NCBI GenBank assembly: GCA_037178675.1
Contig: JAYMGJ010000187.1
Location: forward strand, 33,489-97,488
Direction of reading: 5' to 3'
Origin: Scleroderma bovista
Taxonomy: Eukaryota; Basidiomycota; Agaricomycetes; Boletales; Sclerodermataceae
DNA length: 64,000 bases
Below the pieces are notes generated by a model. That model was not told the DNA's origin and searched no databases. It saw only the letters and a list, made by a program, of their open reading frames with translations. Made by a program: the position numbers and the translations under genes. Shown here piece after piece: positions 1 through 11,634 of the stretch (position 1 is the first letter of the stretch; every line of letters starts with the position of its first letter).

Positions 1-2180
1 TGAGAAGAGGTGTTGGATGGCATTCGCGTCAGCCACGATTTCTCGAGTGTCGTTGACACGATCCCAATCGGCTGACTTGAGCGTGAAGGCGGTCCATGGG
101 ATATGCTTGATGGGTTGTCCTGGGCGACGGATCGAGGTGATTGGGCCAAAAAGTTCATCTGCAGAGCTGATGAACAAATTGATAGGCTTGGAATTGGGTC
201 AGTGATAGTCACACAACAAAGTAAGGACAAAACATACCGTTTGTAGATCATAAGACCGAGCCAACATTCCTTCCACAGTCCCCCAGCGGATGTTGCTATG
301 GAGTGGAATCTTCAGGGTGACATCGACTCCACACTCCTTCTGAAGGCGCTCGAAGTAAGCAATGCGCTGTCCCGATGCTTGAATCTTGATGGCAAGTGTT
401 CGAATCACTGCAATGACGTCAAGAGAATTGCCAAGGACCCGATTTTGTGGAAGGGTGGGATCGAATTCCCAAATGGCGGTGGTGGTTTCAATGTGGGCGG
501 TCTGCGTGACAATGTTCATGAAGTCCGTGATGGCCAAATTGACGACGTGGGCGAGGCAGGGTAAGCGATTCTGGTCAGCATTGAAAGAATAGATGCGTTG
601 AGAGGTAAGAGTTTGCTTGATGTAGGCACATGTCGTGTCATTATTACTAGTGTTGTCAGCAGTGATACAGTAAAGCTAAGGTAGTATTAGTAGCACTTCA
701 AAAAAGACACAAAGGAACTGACCTTAGCAGACGTGCTACCGATAACTCCAACCCGCTTGCACAAGCCAACAAAGTAGCGGCCCAAGTTCTCTCCGTTGTG
801 TGCGCCGGCGATGCTTTTGAAGGCGATAACCTCAGTATGCAGTGCCCAGTGGCCAGGGCTCTTGCTCTCAATCCAGTGGGCGGTGATGCCCATGAACGAC
901 GCCTTTGTTTGGTTGACAGACCAGAGGTCTGTGGTAGTCGAGATGCGGCCTACATTATCTCTCTAGTAGATGTAAGTTAGATGAATGAAGGAATATAGAT
1001 ACAAAGATTCATACCTGGAGCTGTTCTTTGAGTGTGGAAATAAACTTGACGAAGGAATTGTGAATGTAGTTTGTGATGTCGTGGGTTGATGGTAAATCAC
1101 TAAGTCGAGTGTGCGGACGCATAGCTACTAAGCAATTCCTAAATGCAACTTTATTAGCAACTATTAGGCTCTATATAGTAGAATACTACTCTGTTAGTAC
1201 AATAGTCCTAAGTATAACAAATATGAAGTTCGCACCTGATCATCACACACCACAAACTCTGCCACCGCCTTCAGTACTGCTTCCTTTGAAAATTCGCCAG
1301 GCTTCAACGTCTTTCGAAATCCAGTCAACGTCTGCTGCCCCTCGCTCTCTTGTTTCTTGGCTTCCTTCTTTGCCCTGGCAATCGCTTGTGGTACTGCATG
1401 GTGATGTTCCTTCAAGTCCTGCTCGGCACAACATTTCTGATACACCGCATAGTGACTATGGATGTGCTGGCGGCAAGACGAATTGGATCCAACATGAAAG
1501 GTCTTCCGCTTCCCATACTTCGCAACATATGCTTCATCATCCCTTTGAATTCATGGTAAGTATTTCATCTCTGCACTGATTGATCATGATCTCACTTGCA
1601 CACTTTGCACCATCGTCCCTTCTTGACCTCAATTTTACCATCTGAATGACAAAACTTCACATCGCAAGTCTCAGAGAAAATGGTAAGCACGTCCAAAGCC
1701 CATTGCTTCACTTCAAGCATCTCGGGCATTGTTGAGGCAACGCCCTCATCATCATCGGTTATCTATCAGCTAACATCAGCCTTTCAGGCCACATCACGCT
1801 TGAAATCTTACCACTTCCTCTTCTGTTGCATTACCGCCATGCCCATGCTCTCTCACTGCCACACTCGAGGCCCTCGACACTGTTTCGATCTCATTCGGTT
1901 CTGGGACGGCAACCTCCTCAATGTCAGTGGGTGTTGAGTGACGGGAGGCAGAGCGGCTCTTCTGCTTCAGTGAGTGAGACACTAATACTTCACTTTCCTC
2001 CTCTGATTCTTCACTCGAGCTCTGCTGTCTTTTTCGCTTCTTCGGCCTTCTCTTTGGGCTTTGTGCTTTCACATTTTTCGGTGGGCGTGGTTTTGCTATC
2101 TTTTTTGATCGTGGGCTTATCGCAACACTCTTTTCAGTCAGATGTTTGTTTCGTGTCGATTTTCTCAAGTCATCTGGCAT
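1..2180 (-). CDS. hAT family transposase, multi-exon, 3' part outside window
   Basis: This is a DDE/RNase H-fold cut-and-paste transposase. Read on the minus strand from ATG at 2180, a basic and Ser/Glu-rich N-terminus (2180-about 1794) precedes a BED-type zinc finger around 1520-1434 (C-x3-H-x4-H pattern in SCRQHIHSHY). The next exons carry a VVCDDQ block near 1240 and RNCLVAMRPHTRL near 1130. The catalytic-region motif STTTDLWSVNQ lies near 940, followed by MGITAHWIE at about 890. ITADNTSNND lies near 660 and LPCLAHVVNLA near 560. PLHSNIRWG near 290 and GPITSIRRPGQP near 130 follow. Introns are short, with GT..AG borders. I saw no in-frame stop in the exons, so the coding part in view could be active. 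The C-terminal dimerisation domain is off the edge. The family call is firm; exact exon borders are approximate. Confidence 0.85.
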
Positions 2181-2491
2181 GCTGGATGGAGTGGGGTAGT
2201 GGGTTTGAGGTCCATTTACTGCTATATACAGACTACATCGTGGTCTACACGTTGTACACCACGTAGCTCTAGAATATCATTGGTCGTGACCAGTTGGGGT
2301 AGGTTCAGGACCGGTCACATGTGCAACCGACTGCAACCGGTCATGACTGACCACGCAACCGCCGGCAACCGGTCGTGAGCAGTTGCAGTTGCAGTCCAAC
2401 AATTTTCTTGAATCTGAAGGTCCAGTCTTGGTCCGGTTCATGCCAAAAAAGGCAAAAAAACCGGACCGGACCAGACTTTAAAACACTATTT
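1..2491 (-). mobile_element. hAT-superfamily DNA transposon, partial (left edge cut by window)
   Basis: The element consists of the minus-strand hAT transposase and a terminal block at about 2260-2491. The block is rich in GCAACCGG and GGACCGGACC motifs and ends in GACTTTAAAACACTA. Read inward, this end resembles the terminal inverted repeat of the 550-bp MITE at 8543-9092 (TAGAGTTTAAAAGTC against TAGTGTTTTAAAGTC). The other end lies outside the window, so the target duplication cannot be checked. The 3' boundary is inferred from this similarity. Confidence 0.7.
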
Positions 2492-3950
2492 CTAGTACCA
2501 GTTTGTTTATGTATCATACACCAGCCCAGGGTTGTGCCTGGTGTCTGTAGGGTGGCTCTCATTCAAGCACAGTTCATACCTGCAAGGAGATTGAGCCGTA
2601 GTTACCCAGTAGTTCCTCCATCCATGGAGAGGTAGACCCATGATCTGCAGCCAGTGGCTGTTTGTTTTCTGCATAGCTGTGCCACTGCCCTGACCCAGTG
2701 AGCATGACAGGCGAACAGAATCTTACACTTAGTTCACTGGAACACCTGTGGGGATCTAGTCCCGATATAACCTTACACCTACATTACCCTACCACTTAGT
2801 CACCATACGTCCCTACAAGTACTCCTTCAGTCAGGCAGGTTGCCTGACAGTTTCCTACAATACCTGTTACCCCCTTCCTCTCATGCCCACTCAAGACATC
2901 AATAAATCACTTCTTTTGTTTGATTACACATAAGTGTTCATAGTGGCCCATAATAGCCCATAATATAAATGGTATACCAGATTGAGCCAAACCTCCCCCC
3001 AGGTGCTCAGTGTTGCCCAGCAATGCAGAAAATCTGCTATGCAAACTGGAGAGCAAGCCAAAGGCTTATAACAGTACAAATGCATCATGGGTACAAATGG
3101 CCATAATAAATTGTTTACCTGCTAGTAGCATTCAAGTACGTCGGACTACAAATGATCCAAGTGACTAAGTTTTCATGCAGTAATTGCCAAACTCCTTTAT
3201 CCTACTAGTAGTACACTCTGTGCGCACAACTCAATACAAGGCACATACCATCCACATCGTGACATACAAGTATGAACAACATGATACTATTTATATGGAC
3301 TACTTAGTCCAGACAAGCCATCTATAGCTGATCACCAGCTCACTCAACAATTGTTCCTAGGATTGATGAGTACAATAAAAATTAGTCTAGTAAGGTGTAA
3401 AACGTACCTTGGCGTTTGGTGGACTGTTGTGAATCATGGGCGAGGGGTCAACACAGAGACAGCTCACTCAATCCGCATTGTTTCATCGCTACTTGTAATG
3501 CCCCCACATCCATATCCTTCTCATGAACCTGAGTTGTCTTGTTCTGAGCTTGATGCTGATAGAGCCTGGAAATTACTTCGTGTTGATGAGCCAGGCAAGC
3601 TGCCAGGACTTGCTCAGCTCGGATGACTTCTTGTTGTGCCCTCGCGATGTCCAGGACAAGAAGTGCCTTGTCACTCTCTTCAAGGTCATATGGTAGCTAA
3701 ATGACCTGTGATAAGCAAAGGGACAAGGGTAAATTTACAGGTCACCTACTGATTGTGATGGCGAGTCAAGAGCCTCATACAACTCGGAGATGGTGCCAAA
3801 TGGATCAAGTTTGGACTCAGTAATATCAGGACAGCAAGTAAGTGTACTCGTGACAGGAAAGTTGCATCTCCAATGAGACGAGTTATTGCCAGCATGGAGT
3901 GAGTCGGGCATAACAAGTAGAGTTCAGGCAAGTCCCATTAGTTCAGCCAC
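2492..3950. other. No recognisable gene
   Basis: AT-rich and apparently non-coding. There is an AATAAA-like signal near 2899 and several short open frames without family features. A frame at 3351-3626 (+) has no recognisable motif. It could hold the 5' flank of the Plavaka copy that starts at 3998, but I could not identify a terminal repeat. Confidence 0.4.
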
Positions 3951-3997
3951 TGATGGGGACTGATAATATATTATGTACACAGTTTTCCCAGGTTTTC

Positions 3998-5355
3998 CCC
4001 CATATAATGCCTCGTTGTCCAAGTTGCAGTAAGGGCTTCAAGAGTGAAAGCTCTGTAGCAATGCACATGGGCCAACCTTGTTCTGGCTGCAACACTTGGA
4101 TCAATAATCTAGTTTGTATTCACGAGTCTCTGCATACTGAGATCCCGACTTCAGCTGACCAAGATTTGGACTCTATTGATATGGACGTCGAGATGGAACA
4201 TTCCATGGATCCCTCAAACCCCACTATAGCCTTCCAACCGCCCTTGATGGATTCATCCAGTAGTGACATGCCAACCATACCCATGGACACTTTTGATGGT
4301 GCAGCACAAACGTATGGACTTGGCCAGACATTTATGGTCACATTTGGGAGTGACCAGTTCAGTGAATTCCAGAAGTCAAACCTGTATTATCCCTTTGCTT
4401 CCTGCAGCAAATGGGAGCTAGCATTATGGCTACTTTGCTCTGGGCTCAGCATGCAAGCCATGGATGCCTTTCTATTGTTACCAATTGTGAGTCCATTCCC
4501 CACTTTCTTTGCATCTTATTTACAACTTGGACTTTGTAGATAAGGACCCTTTGTCTTTCGTTTTTGACTGCGAAAGAACTCCGTGGGCACGCAGAGCTTC
4601 TTCCAAGTGGACCACGTTGGTGTGCAATGGAGGTATCAACGATGCACCCAACAAAACAACCCATGTACTTGTACTGGCAAGATCCATTGGAGTGTATTGC
4701 ATGGCTCCTTAACCATCCCTTGTTTTGCAATGTGCTCGAGTTCATTCCGCATCGTGTATACAGGACGTCGGAGAAGCTTTGCTGGATATATACTGAGTGG
4801 ATGATAGGTGATGAAGCTTGGAATATGCAGGTATGTTTCCCTCATACTCAACAGCAATGCTTCACACTAACATCAGTGTAGTCACAGCTCCCAAGTGGAG
4901 CTACCCTTCTAGGCACTATATTATCTTCCGATAAAATGAACATCACGACCTTGTGTGGGGGAAGAGTTGCCCATCCTCTCCCCACATGTCTCAAATTGTC
5001 GTCAAATTCGTTCATGCTTACTGCTCTCCTCCCTGTGCCTAAATTCATTCATGAGAACAAGTGTATGCGAAGCCTCCTTGAGGACAGGAAAATACATCAG
5101 TGCCTGGACATCGTGCTAGAGCCTGTCAAGCAAGCTGCACACCTTGGTATCATGCTACCCAACCCTTTGGGCTACAAGTGATATTGTCTTACTCCCATTG
5201 TCAGCTATATAGCTGACACACCAGAGGCGGCGATGCTTGCTACAGTTGGGGGGAAAACCTCACCCCTGACCATGGCTATGTATAAGCAATTCAGAGATCC
5301 CTTTCGGCACGAGCCACGCATGGTGTCCACCACCCTGGCCCAGTTCATCAGCAAA
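3998..5355 (+). pseudogene. Plavaka transposase copy 1, 5' half
   Basis: Plavaka elements are CACTA-related DNA transposons common in basidiomycetes. From ATG 3998 there is an N-terminal C2H2-like finger (CPSCSKGF...HMGQP), an acidic region, then FASCSKWELALWLL. An intron begins after position 4484. The next exon carries LECIAWLLNHPLF and YTEWMIGDEAW, and another intron follows at about 4831. The third exon holds the core: LPSGATLLGTILSSDK, HPLPTCLKLSS, LPVPKFIHEN, IADTPEAAMLATV, KTSPLTMAMYKQF and DPFRHEPRM. An in-frame TGA at 5179-5181 replaces the Arg seen in copy 2 (GNLRYCF). Similarity stops at about 5355 (TLAQFISK). The expected continuation appears at 18170. It is therefore either one element split by an insertion or two separate fragments. 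Confidence 0.8.
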
Positions 5356-5478
5356 CCCACCCTTGTCTGTCCAGAGCTGGACTGCCCTGGACAGAGTCCC
5401 AGGTCTTCCAGACTCCTCTATGAAGGTACCTAACTGGCTAGAAGTGTCCAGACCTGTCCCAGACCTGATCTGACATGA

Positions 5479-5664
5479 CACACTGGAACAGTCACCATGT
5501 GTGTTGCCTTAACAGATCTGTCCAAATCTGTGACAGATACTGTCCAATCTGTGAAAGAGTGTACTATGTGCCACACTGGAACAGTCACCATGTGCGTTGC
5601 CTTAACAGTTCTGTCCAAATCTGTGACAGATGCTGTCCAATCTGTGAAAGAGTGTACTATGTGC
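5479..5664. repeat. 93-bp tandem duplication (two units)
   Basis: Units at 5479-5571 and 5572-5664 differ at only a few positions. Each contains CTGTCCAAATCTGTGACAG and CCAATCTGTGAAAGAGTG. The unit length is divisible by three, so frames stay open through it, but I see no protein family. CCAATCTGTGAAA recurs at about 18005-18020, next to the other half of the split Plavaka. Confidence 0.85.
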
Positions 5665-6111
5665 TGTTCAAACTGTGCAAATTTCAACAGCCTCGACAGT
5701 AAATGATATCCACTACTAAATGGGACAAAGTCACAATAGTAAGAACAGACTAGCGAATATAATTGTGACAGAATGATGGGATAAGGTACACCACATTAAT
5801 TGAGATCCACGTCAAAGCTTGTTATTGCCACGGCTGCCATAGCTACGCCATTCTCTGCCGTACTGTTGCTAAAATATCATTAACAAAACGAATGTCCTCA
5901 AATTCCAATGCTTTACCTCCCAATTTTTGCCCACTCAATTTGGAGCGACCTTGTCTTCATGGTGTGTGTGGTGGAAGTGTCACATTTTGTCATCAACCCA
6001 AGAATGGCCAAGTAGATGGGGGTGTAGGTGCCAACCCTGAAACTGACCTCACCCTTCGAAGATGCCATTTCATCAAGAACGACTTTCAGCTGTGTGTTCC
6101 ATTACAGCCTG
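5665..6111. other. No clear gene; possible 3' end of the DUF6532-like gene
   Basis: Minus-strand translation of 5990-6110 could continue the DUF6532-like protein past 6112, but frames are broken. The rest shows nothing recognisable. Confidence 0.3.
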
Positions 6112-7776
6112 TCAGCAAGAGAAAAAGGTGAAATAAAATACCACAGTGGCAGAAATTGCAATGGTAACCCTCGGAACCTCAGCTCCAAATACTTTGGGGA
6201 ATAGCTGTCCGACGGACATGACACCAGTGTAGAAGAAGTCTATAATCAGGCCTGACAATGCAGGATGTGCAAGGTTGTTGGTATGTCCCTGAACATATAT
6301 TAGACATACACAACTGAGTGTGCATACACAACTTACCTGCCCATTCACACCGTCCCATAAAAATGCTCTGCGATCTCCTAACAGGTCATTCGCAATGGCA
6401 ATGTTTACCTCTCGACGGTTATCTGGGTCCCACTTGTAGTGTTGACTTACATACACACGAGCTTTCTTCCTCAGCACCAAACACCAGTTTCTGAGGGCCT
6501 CCCAAAGCTGCATAGCCATTGTAAGTCATAGACACTAGAAAAATACCTCACATACCAGTCTGCATATGTCATTGCAATGTTGAGGCCACCAGACATTAAT
6601 AAGTGCAATCAAGTGTTAAAATTATATACCTCTGACAATGGCCTCTGCAAATCTGTCATCTTCACTTGGTGAGATCTCATCAATGAGTTCATCTTCATGC
6701 ACATTTTCTTCAGGCTGATTCCCAAGATCTGGACTGGGAACTGCTGAGAGGGTGTGGCCGTGATGAAGTACATGTCCATCCAACAAATGGTAGAACGATG
6801 CTGTGCACTGCAATTTAGTAGGGCGATGAGGTGAGGCTCATTCATCAAACTGGGGTGATGGCGGGGTAGTTGATGGTTGGGACCACAGGTGAGAATGGGA
6901 TTGTGTCTGCTGCCCTTGCTGTGGATCAGGAGGCTGTGATGCTGCTGTTCCAGATGACACACGAGATTTGTGAGTAGGAGCCTTGACACCAGACTGAGAC
7001 CCCAATGCCACCATTTTGAGGCGGAAGAGAAGCCATGAACAGGATGCCATTGGCTAGCGTCCAGATCTCCTGTTGAAGAACAGACAGAATTGGCATGAGA
7101 AGTAGGGACGGTAGAAGGATGGGAAATATTAGAGAAGACAGTGCTGGTGCGAGAAGTAGGTCTAGACACATCTGATGGTGAATCTATGTCACTGTGAGTG
7201 GATTTGACCTGTCTTCTGGGTGCTTCACTAGTGTTTGGCAAACTAAAACTGAACCGTTGACCCTGAGCTGCAAGACTGAAGGTTGGTTGGGGAGGAGGTG
7301 CGACCTGTGAGGTGGCAGCACTGGTAGGTCCTTTTGCTTGAGGCCTTGGTCAGGGCTTACCAGAGGGACGATCCCTTGCGATTTCCAGGTCAAGATGAGA
7401 AGGAGCCATAGCATTGACCTCTTCACCCTGGGTCACAAAATCAAGATCTGTGAGTCATTTTGACCTCAGGGCCATAGCGGTCTGCACATGCTCGATATGC
7501 TTCATCTGTGTGATTTGACCTCCAGTACCTTTCCCACTGCATGAAGACCATTGAATGTCAATGTCTTCTTCTCGATCCGCATCTGAATGGTCAGATTAGT
7601 GGCCAATATTCAACAGGTAGGACATTACCAAGAGTTTCTTCTGCCCTCAGCCACTTTGAATGATCAGGAGCATCTGAATCGTCTTCATCTTTGTCTTTGT
7701 AGATGATCCTACATTTGGGGGGCATAGCTTCAGATGGCAAAGGCACGGGTGATGAAGTAGGACGAACAGTGAGCAA
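6112..7776 (-). CDS. DUF6532-domain basidiomycete protein, probably degraded
   Basis: This belongs to a large basidiomycete-specific family of unknown function, often found next to transposons. The diagnostic part is the C-terminal domain. An acidic exon ends EDDRFAEAIVRG (about 6610-6680). Then come WEALRNWCLVLRKKA, HYKWDPDNRREVNIAIA and DLLGDRRAFLWDG (6520-6340), an intron at about 6337-6295, and GHTNNLAHPALSGLIIDFFY followed by VPRVTIAISAT (6293-6150). The N-terminal part from ATG 7776 (or MPPKCRII at 7725) is a Ser/Pro/Gln-rich low-complexity region over several short exons whose joins I could not settle. It lies about 250 bp downstream of the FunK1 kinase on the same strand. Function is not known; exon structure is tentative. 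Confidence 0.6.
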
Positions 7777-8030
7777 GAAATTTTATACTTCAAAACTTTG
7801 CATGTACAATGGACATACATATCAAAACAGCTACAGTGCAGTCAAATGTATGGACCACAAGTGTCACCCTACAAAATATTTGCTGGAACAAGTAATATAT
7901 GACTACTACAAATGAGAAAAATGTGTGCATACTAGGAATCACATTTGGCAGAACGTAAATTAGGCAGTTCAGTGGCCACAAATCGACAAGTCAATGGCTG
8001 TTCTGTTGCACTTTCCAGAGTGAGGTGTGG

Positions 8031-11000
8031 TCATTTCTTGCACTCAATGTAGTCCGTATCCGGCCCGGAGTGTTGTCTCCTTGTGCCACCAGAGCTGACA
8101 CTTAAAGAAGTAAAGCCGGGTCCACTGGTCTGACGAATAGGAGAGGGACAATGCATGCACAGGATGTCAGGGTCTGATTCACTTGAAACCACTGATGAAT
8201 CAGCCGAGGAAGAATTCTCAGATGTTAGCTCCAAGCTAGATTGAGGCGATGTAGTAGCATTACTACGATCCACCATGGAATTTGACTTGACCAAATAAGG
8301 CTGAAGTTCATCGCCTCCCCTATCGGGTGAAGCTTTGGCAATCCACGACTCATCTGGTAATTTGCTTAAAGTGTCGAGGAGGCATTTAACCATGTCATCA
8401 TGGGTGATGGTCTTCTTGCCAAAGTTGAATGAGCCTTTGACAAAGGCCATGGGCAAGATGATCTTCTTGTGGAGGGTATTGAAGAGGTGGATGAGGGGTC
8501 TGAAATAAGGGGAGATATATTTGCAGATGTTGGCTGACCAACTAGAGTTTAAAAGTCCAGTCCAGTCCGGTTTTTTTGCCTTTTTTGGAAGAGGACCGGA
8601 CTGGACCGCTTTTGGAAGCCTGGGAATGGTTCATGGACCGCTTAAAGACTGGTCCAAAGTGGTTGCAACCGGTTTCCAAAAAGACCGGTCCAAAACTGCT
8701 AAAAAAACCAGTCCAAACCACTAAAAAACCGGTTTTTTTGCATTTTATTGATGTTTTTCACATCAAAGGTGTGTCAGATAGCATCTAAATACTATTTATA
8801 GACTGTAGTAATTATATACAAGTCATTATATATTTATTTGTGCCATATTTCATCCAAAAAGATCAGTTTTACACCCCTTAAGACCCACTGCAGGCCAAAA
8901 TTAACCTGTAATATAGGGGTTTTTATACCATATATGTATTGCTTACATAATGCGGTTGCAACCGGTTGCAACCAGTCTTTTTCATCATTCTCAAAAGTAG
9001 GCAACTGGCAACTGCAGTCCGGTTGCGACCAGTCCAGTCCAGTCCAGTTTCTGGTCTTTTTGCGGTCCTATGGACTGGACTTTTAAACTCTATGACCAAC
9101 CGAGCTGCGACTGAACCATGATCGTTTTTTGTAAGCTTGGCTGAAACGTGTTGAAGTACTCATCAAAGCATTCTGCAAGCTTGTCTTCTGGTTTGAGCTT
9201 GCAAGGCTCATCATAGAGCATGGAAATCCCAAGGAGGACATAAAAAAATGATTCGAGGTCGTGGTGGGGTGTGTGTCTCACAGGTTTTCCCAGGCCTGCC
9301 ATCACTAGCTCCGCTGCCATCCAAGACCAGGTGCCCTAGATATAAGATTAGATTAGCATTTGTTGAAGTGTCAGCAAAGTGAGCTTACAGTCCGATAGAG
9401 CGGGTTTGTGTCAACAGATGGCCGACACGGATCCGGCGGAGGCGCTCCCCCCATGGAAAGAGTGATATCGTCGGTTTCCTTCAGCTCAGTGAGTGCTACA
9501 TAGTTTACCACATTGTTGGCGTCGCCAGCCTTCAAAAATCGGACAGGAACCATGGTTTCATCCAGATCATCAGGGACAGGCACTGGAGATGTTGGTGTCT
9601 CATCAATAGTGAATGGAGTGAGCGGAGACGAAGAGACCACTGCACTAGTGGGCTGGTGGCAAAAAGCGGGAGTGGTAGCGTCAACAGGGGATGGTGGTTT
9701 AACTGCATAGAGAGGCACAGCATAACCCCAATCAGCGAGGAGTCCCCGATGGGAAATTCTCTGAAGCTTGTGGAGAAGTGACTGGCGGGTTTCTGGTGAT
9801 AAGTGGCTGTGGATTACAAAGTCAAATGAGGAGTCATCATCCAGGCCAATGAGAAGGAGGTTGAGCAAGCTGATGTCGCGATGGAGGATATTTGCCTTAT
9901 CAATGGCGTCCTTATGTACTGGAAGAATTCAGTTAGCTGACGATAAGTAAATGGATCATAACCCACTCAGCACATAATTGATGAATGCAACTAGCAGCTC
10001 GGTGAGTGAGGAGAAGTCCATAAGTCGTTTTCCGAGTGGCTCCGTGAGTAGGCGAGACAGTACACGAATGTGATAGCTGGGTATGCTGATATCGGATAAA
10101 AGAGTCCTGAGGAAATGGGTTGACCAGTTGACTTTGATATTGGGATGTGAGGGGTGAGGACCTGTAACTTGTTGTTTGTGTAGGAGCTTGGGTACACCTC
10201 TAACACCGGCTTCATTGAGCTTTGCCAGTATGCTGCCTTCTGTAAATTTTCGTAGGGGGTCGATCCAAGAGTCCTTGACAATGATCTGGCGAGGTTCTTG
10301 CCGAGGTTGGGAGGACGGGGGGTACAACAAACCAGCCCAGACGGTCGTTCCATGGCCATGTAATGCATCTGATATGAAAATAATCTTGTCCAGGACAACC
10401 TCACCCGCCGAGTCCGCTGGGTCCCCATGCCATGCGACTAGCACACGCTTCTTCCTGTCCTTTTCCCAGAGTATACTTTCATCGAATCCGAGATGATCAG
10501 GGCATGCGCACGAGAGACCGACTAAAATACGTAAAAATTCTTCTGGTTGTTGGTTGATGTCGATAGTTGAAGTTGAAAGAGATCCACCCCTGTCAAAAAA
10601 TGTCAGTACAACACTGTGTCCCAATATTTGTAGACAGGGGGCGGAATGCCTCCCATCCTGGGCATATAATAGAAGTGTGGTCTTCCCGGCTACTTCGATG
10701 TACGATTTTTTCATGGCATTCATTGTATTCCGGATCTTCATCTCTCCAATAATGCTGACATCCCTCCAGTCCAGCGGCCTTGACTTGTCATTTGCAACAT
10801 CTACTGGAACCAAAACCAGATCAGGTTTTCGATTGGCGTCTGATCCTTTCAGAGGTGCGCTGGCTCCATCTGCTATCCATTTTCTAAATGAATATGTTAA
10901 TACAAGCTGTGAAAGATACGCGATAAAATAACAAACTGTTTGGCTTTGAACTTTCCACCGATTATCTGCTTGACGGTGTCCATCACATCATTCAGAAACT

Positions 11001-11523
11001 TCGTCATTTTGGATTCACTGCCTATGGCTTCAGAAGCGCCATGCCAGCAATCTAAGTCGGTATTTTTCTTTGTAGTCTTGGCTTTCTGCCTCTGCTTCCC
11101 ATAGTAGCCGTTCTTCCGCAGTGATTCAAGGACCTGATTCATCTCGATGGGTGGGAAGGTGGCCGGAAGAGGGTGCACTGAATTGTGAAAAAGTTCATGG
11201 TCGGGAAAGAGGGTGGCGAGCAGGCACCTACTCTCAGACAAGGTGAGCGACCAATGAAGATCACGAGTGTCATTGTTGACCAGAGCATCCATGTGCGTTC
11301 GATGCCAATCGGTTTTCCGCCTGCACTGGGGATCAACAGTCTGGATCTTAAGGTATTTTGTCAGTCATGACAGAAAGTGACAAAGGTGAGTACTCACACG
11401 TTTGATGGAGAGCGGCGTTGCATGTGAAGTCAGCGGCTACAGTTGACAATGTTGGTTTTAACAGCCATATTCGGTCAAACAGAATATTTTACATACCTTT
11501 GCTGCTGGGCAGAGCTGCGACAT
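8031..11523 (-). CDS. FunK1 fungal-type protein kinase, interrupted by a MITE
   Basis: FunK1 is a fungal-specific protein kinase-like family, strongly expanded in mushrooms; its substrates are unknown. Reading from ATG 11523 gives two short exons (MSQLCPAAK; PLTSHATPLSIKR), then exon 3 to 10937, exon 4 from 10883 to 9967, exon 5 from 9919 to 9389, and exon 6 from 9335; all joins are in frame. The N-terminal domain shows RKPDLVLVPVDV. The lysine segment is IIVKDSWIDP, then GVRGVPKLL. The catalytic loop is HRDISLLNLLL (about 9880), the metal-binding motif is ADWGYAVPL (DFG-like), and GTWSWMAAEL and HDLESFFYVLLG follow. The C-terminus is Ser-rich and ends at 8031. I saw no internal stop. A 550-bp hAT MITE at 8543-9092 interrupts exon 6. 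Removing it with one 8-bp duplicate restores the frame across GW-SANICKY. The start is only 111 bp from the Plavaka stop, on the same strand. Confidence 0.85.
8535..9100. mobile_element. hAT-type MITE (550 bp) with 8-bp target site duplication
   Basis: The element spans 8543-9092. It starts TAGAGTTTAAAAGTCCAG and ends in the inverted form, GGACTTTTAAACTCTA. It is flanked by the perfect 8-bp direct repeat TGACCAAC at 8535-8542 and 9093-9100; eight bases is the hAT signature. The interior is non-coding and packed with CCGG, GGTTGCAACCGG and GTCCAGTCC motifs, typical of hAT subterminal regions. Its terminal repeat resembles the end of the hAT element at 1-2491, so that element or a relative could have mobilised it. 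It sits inside exon 6 of the FunK1 gene. Confidence 0.95.
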
Positions 11524-11634
11524 AGTATCAGCAGTGGTTCAGGGGACACACGCGAGTGGCAAGTTTGAGTCTCAGAGATCGATCCCATCATAATTGATGC
11601 ATGAGGTACAAAATGTACAAAGCTACACGTAAAA

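Noticed and set aside
5479..5702. Cys-rich repeat protein from the 93-bp duplication
   Set aside because: The unit length divisible by three keeps frames open on both strands; no family, no start context.
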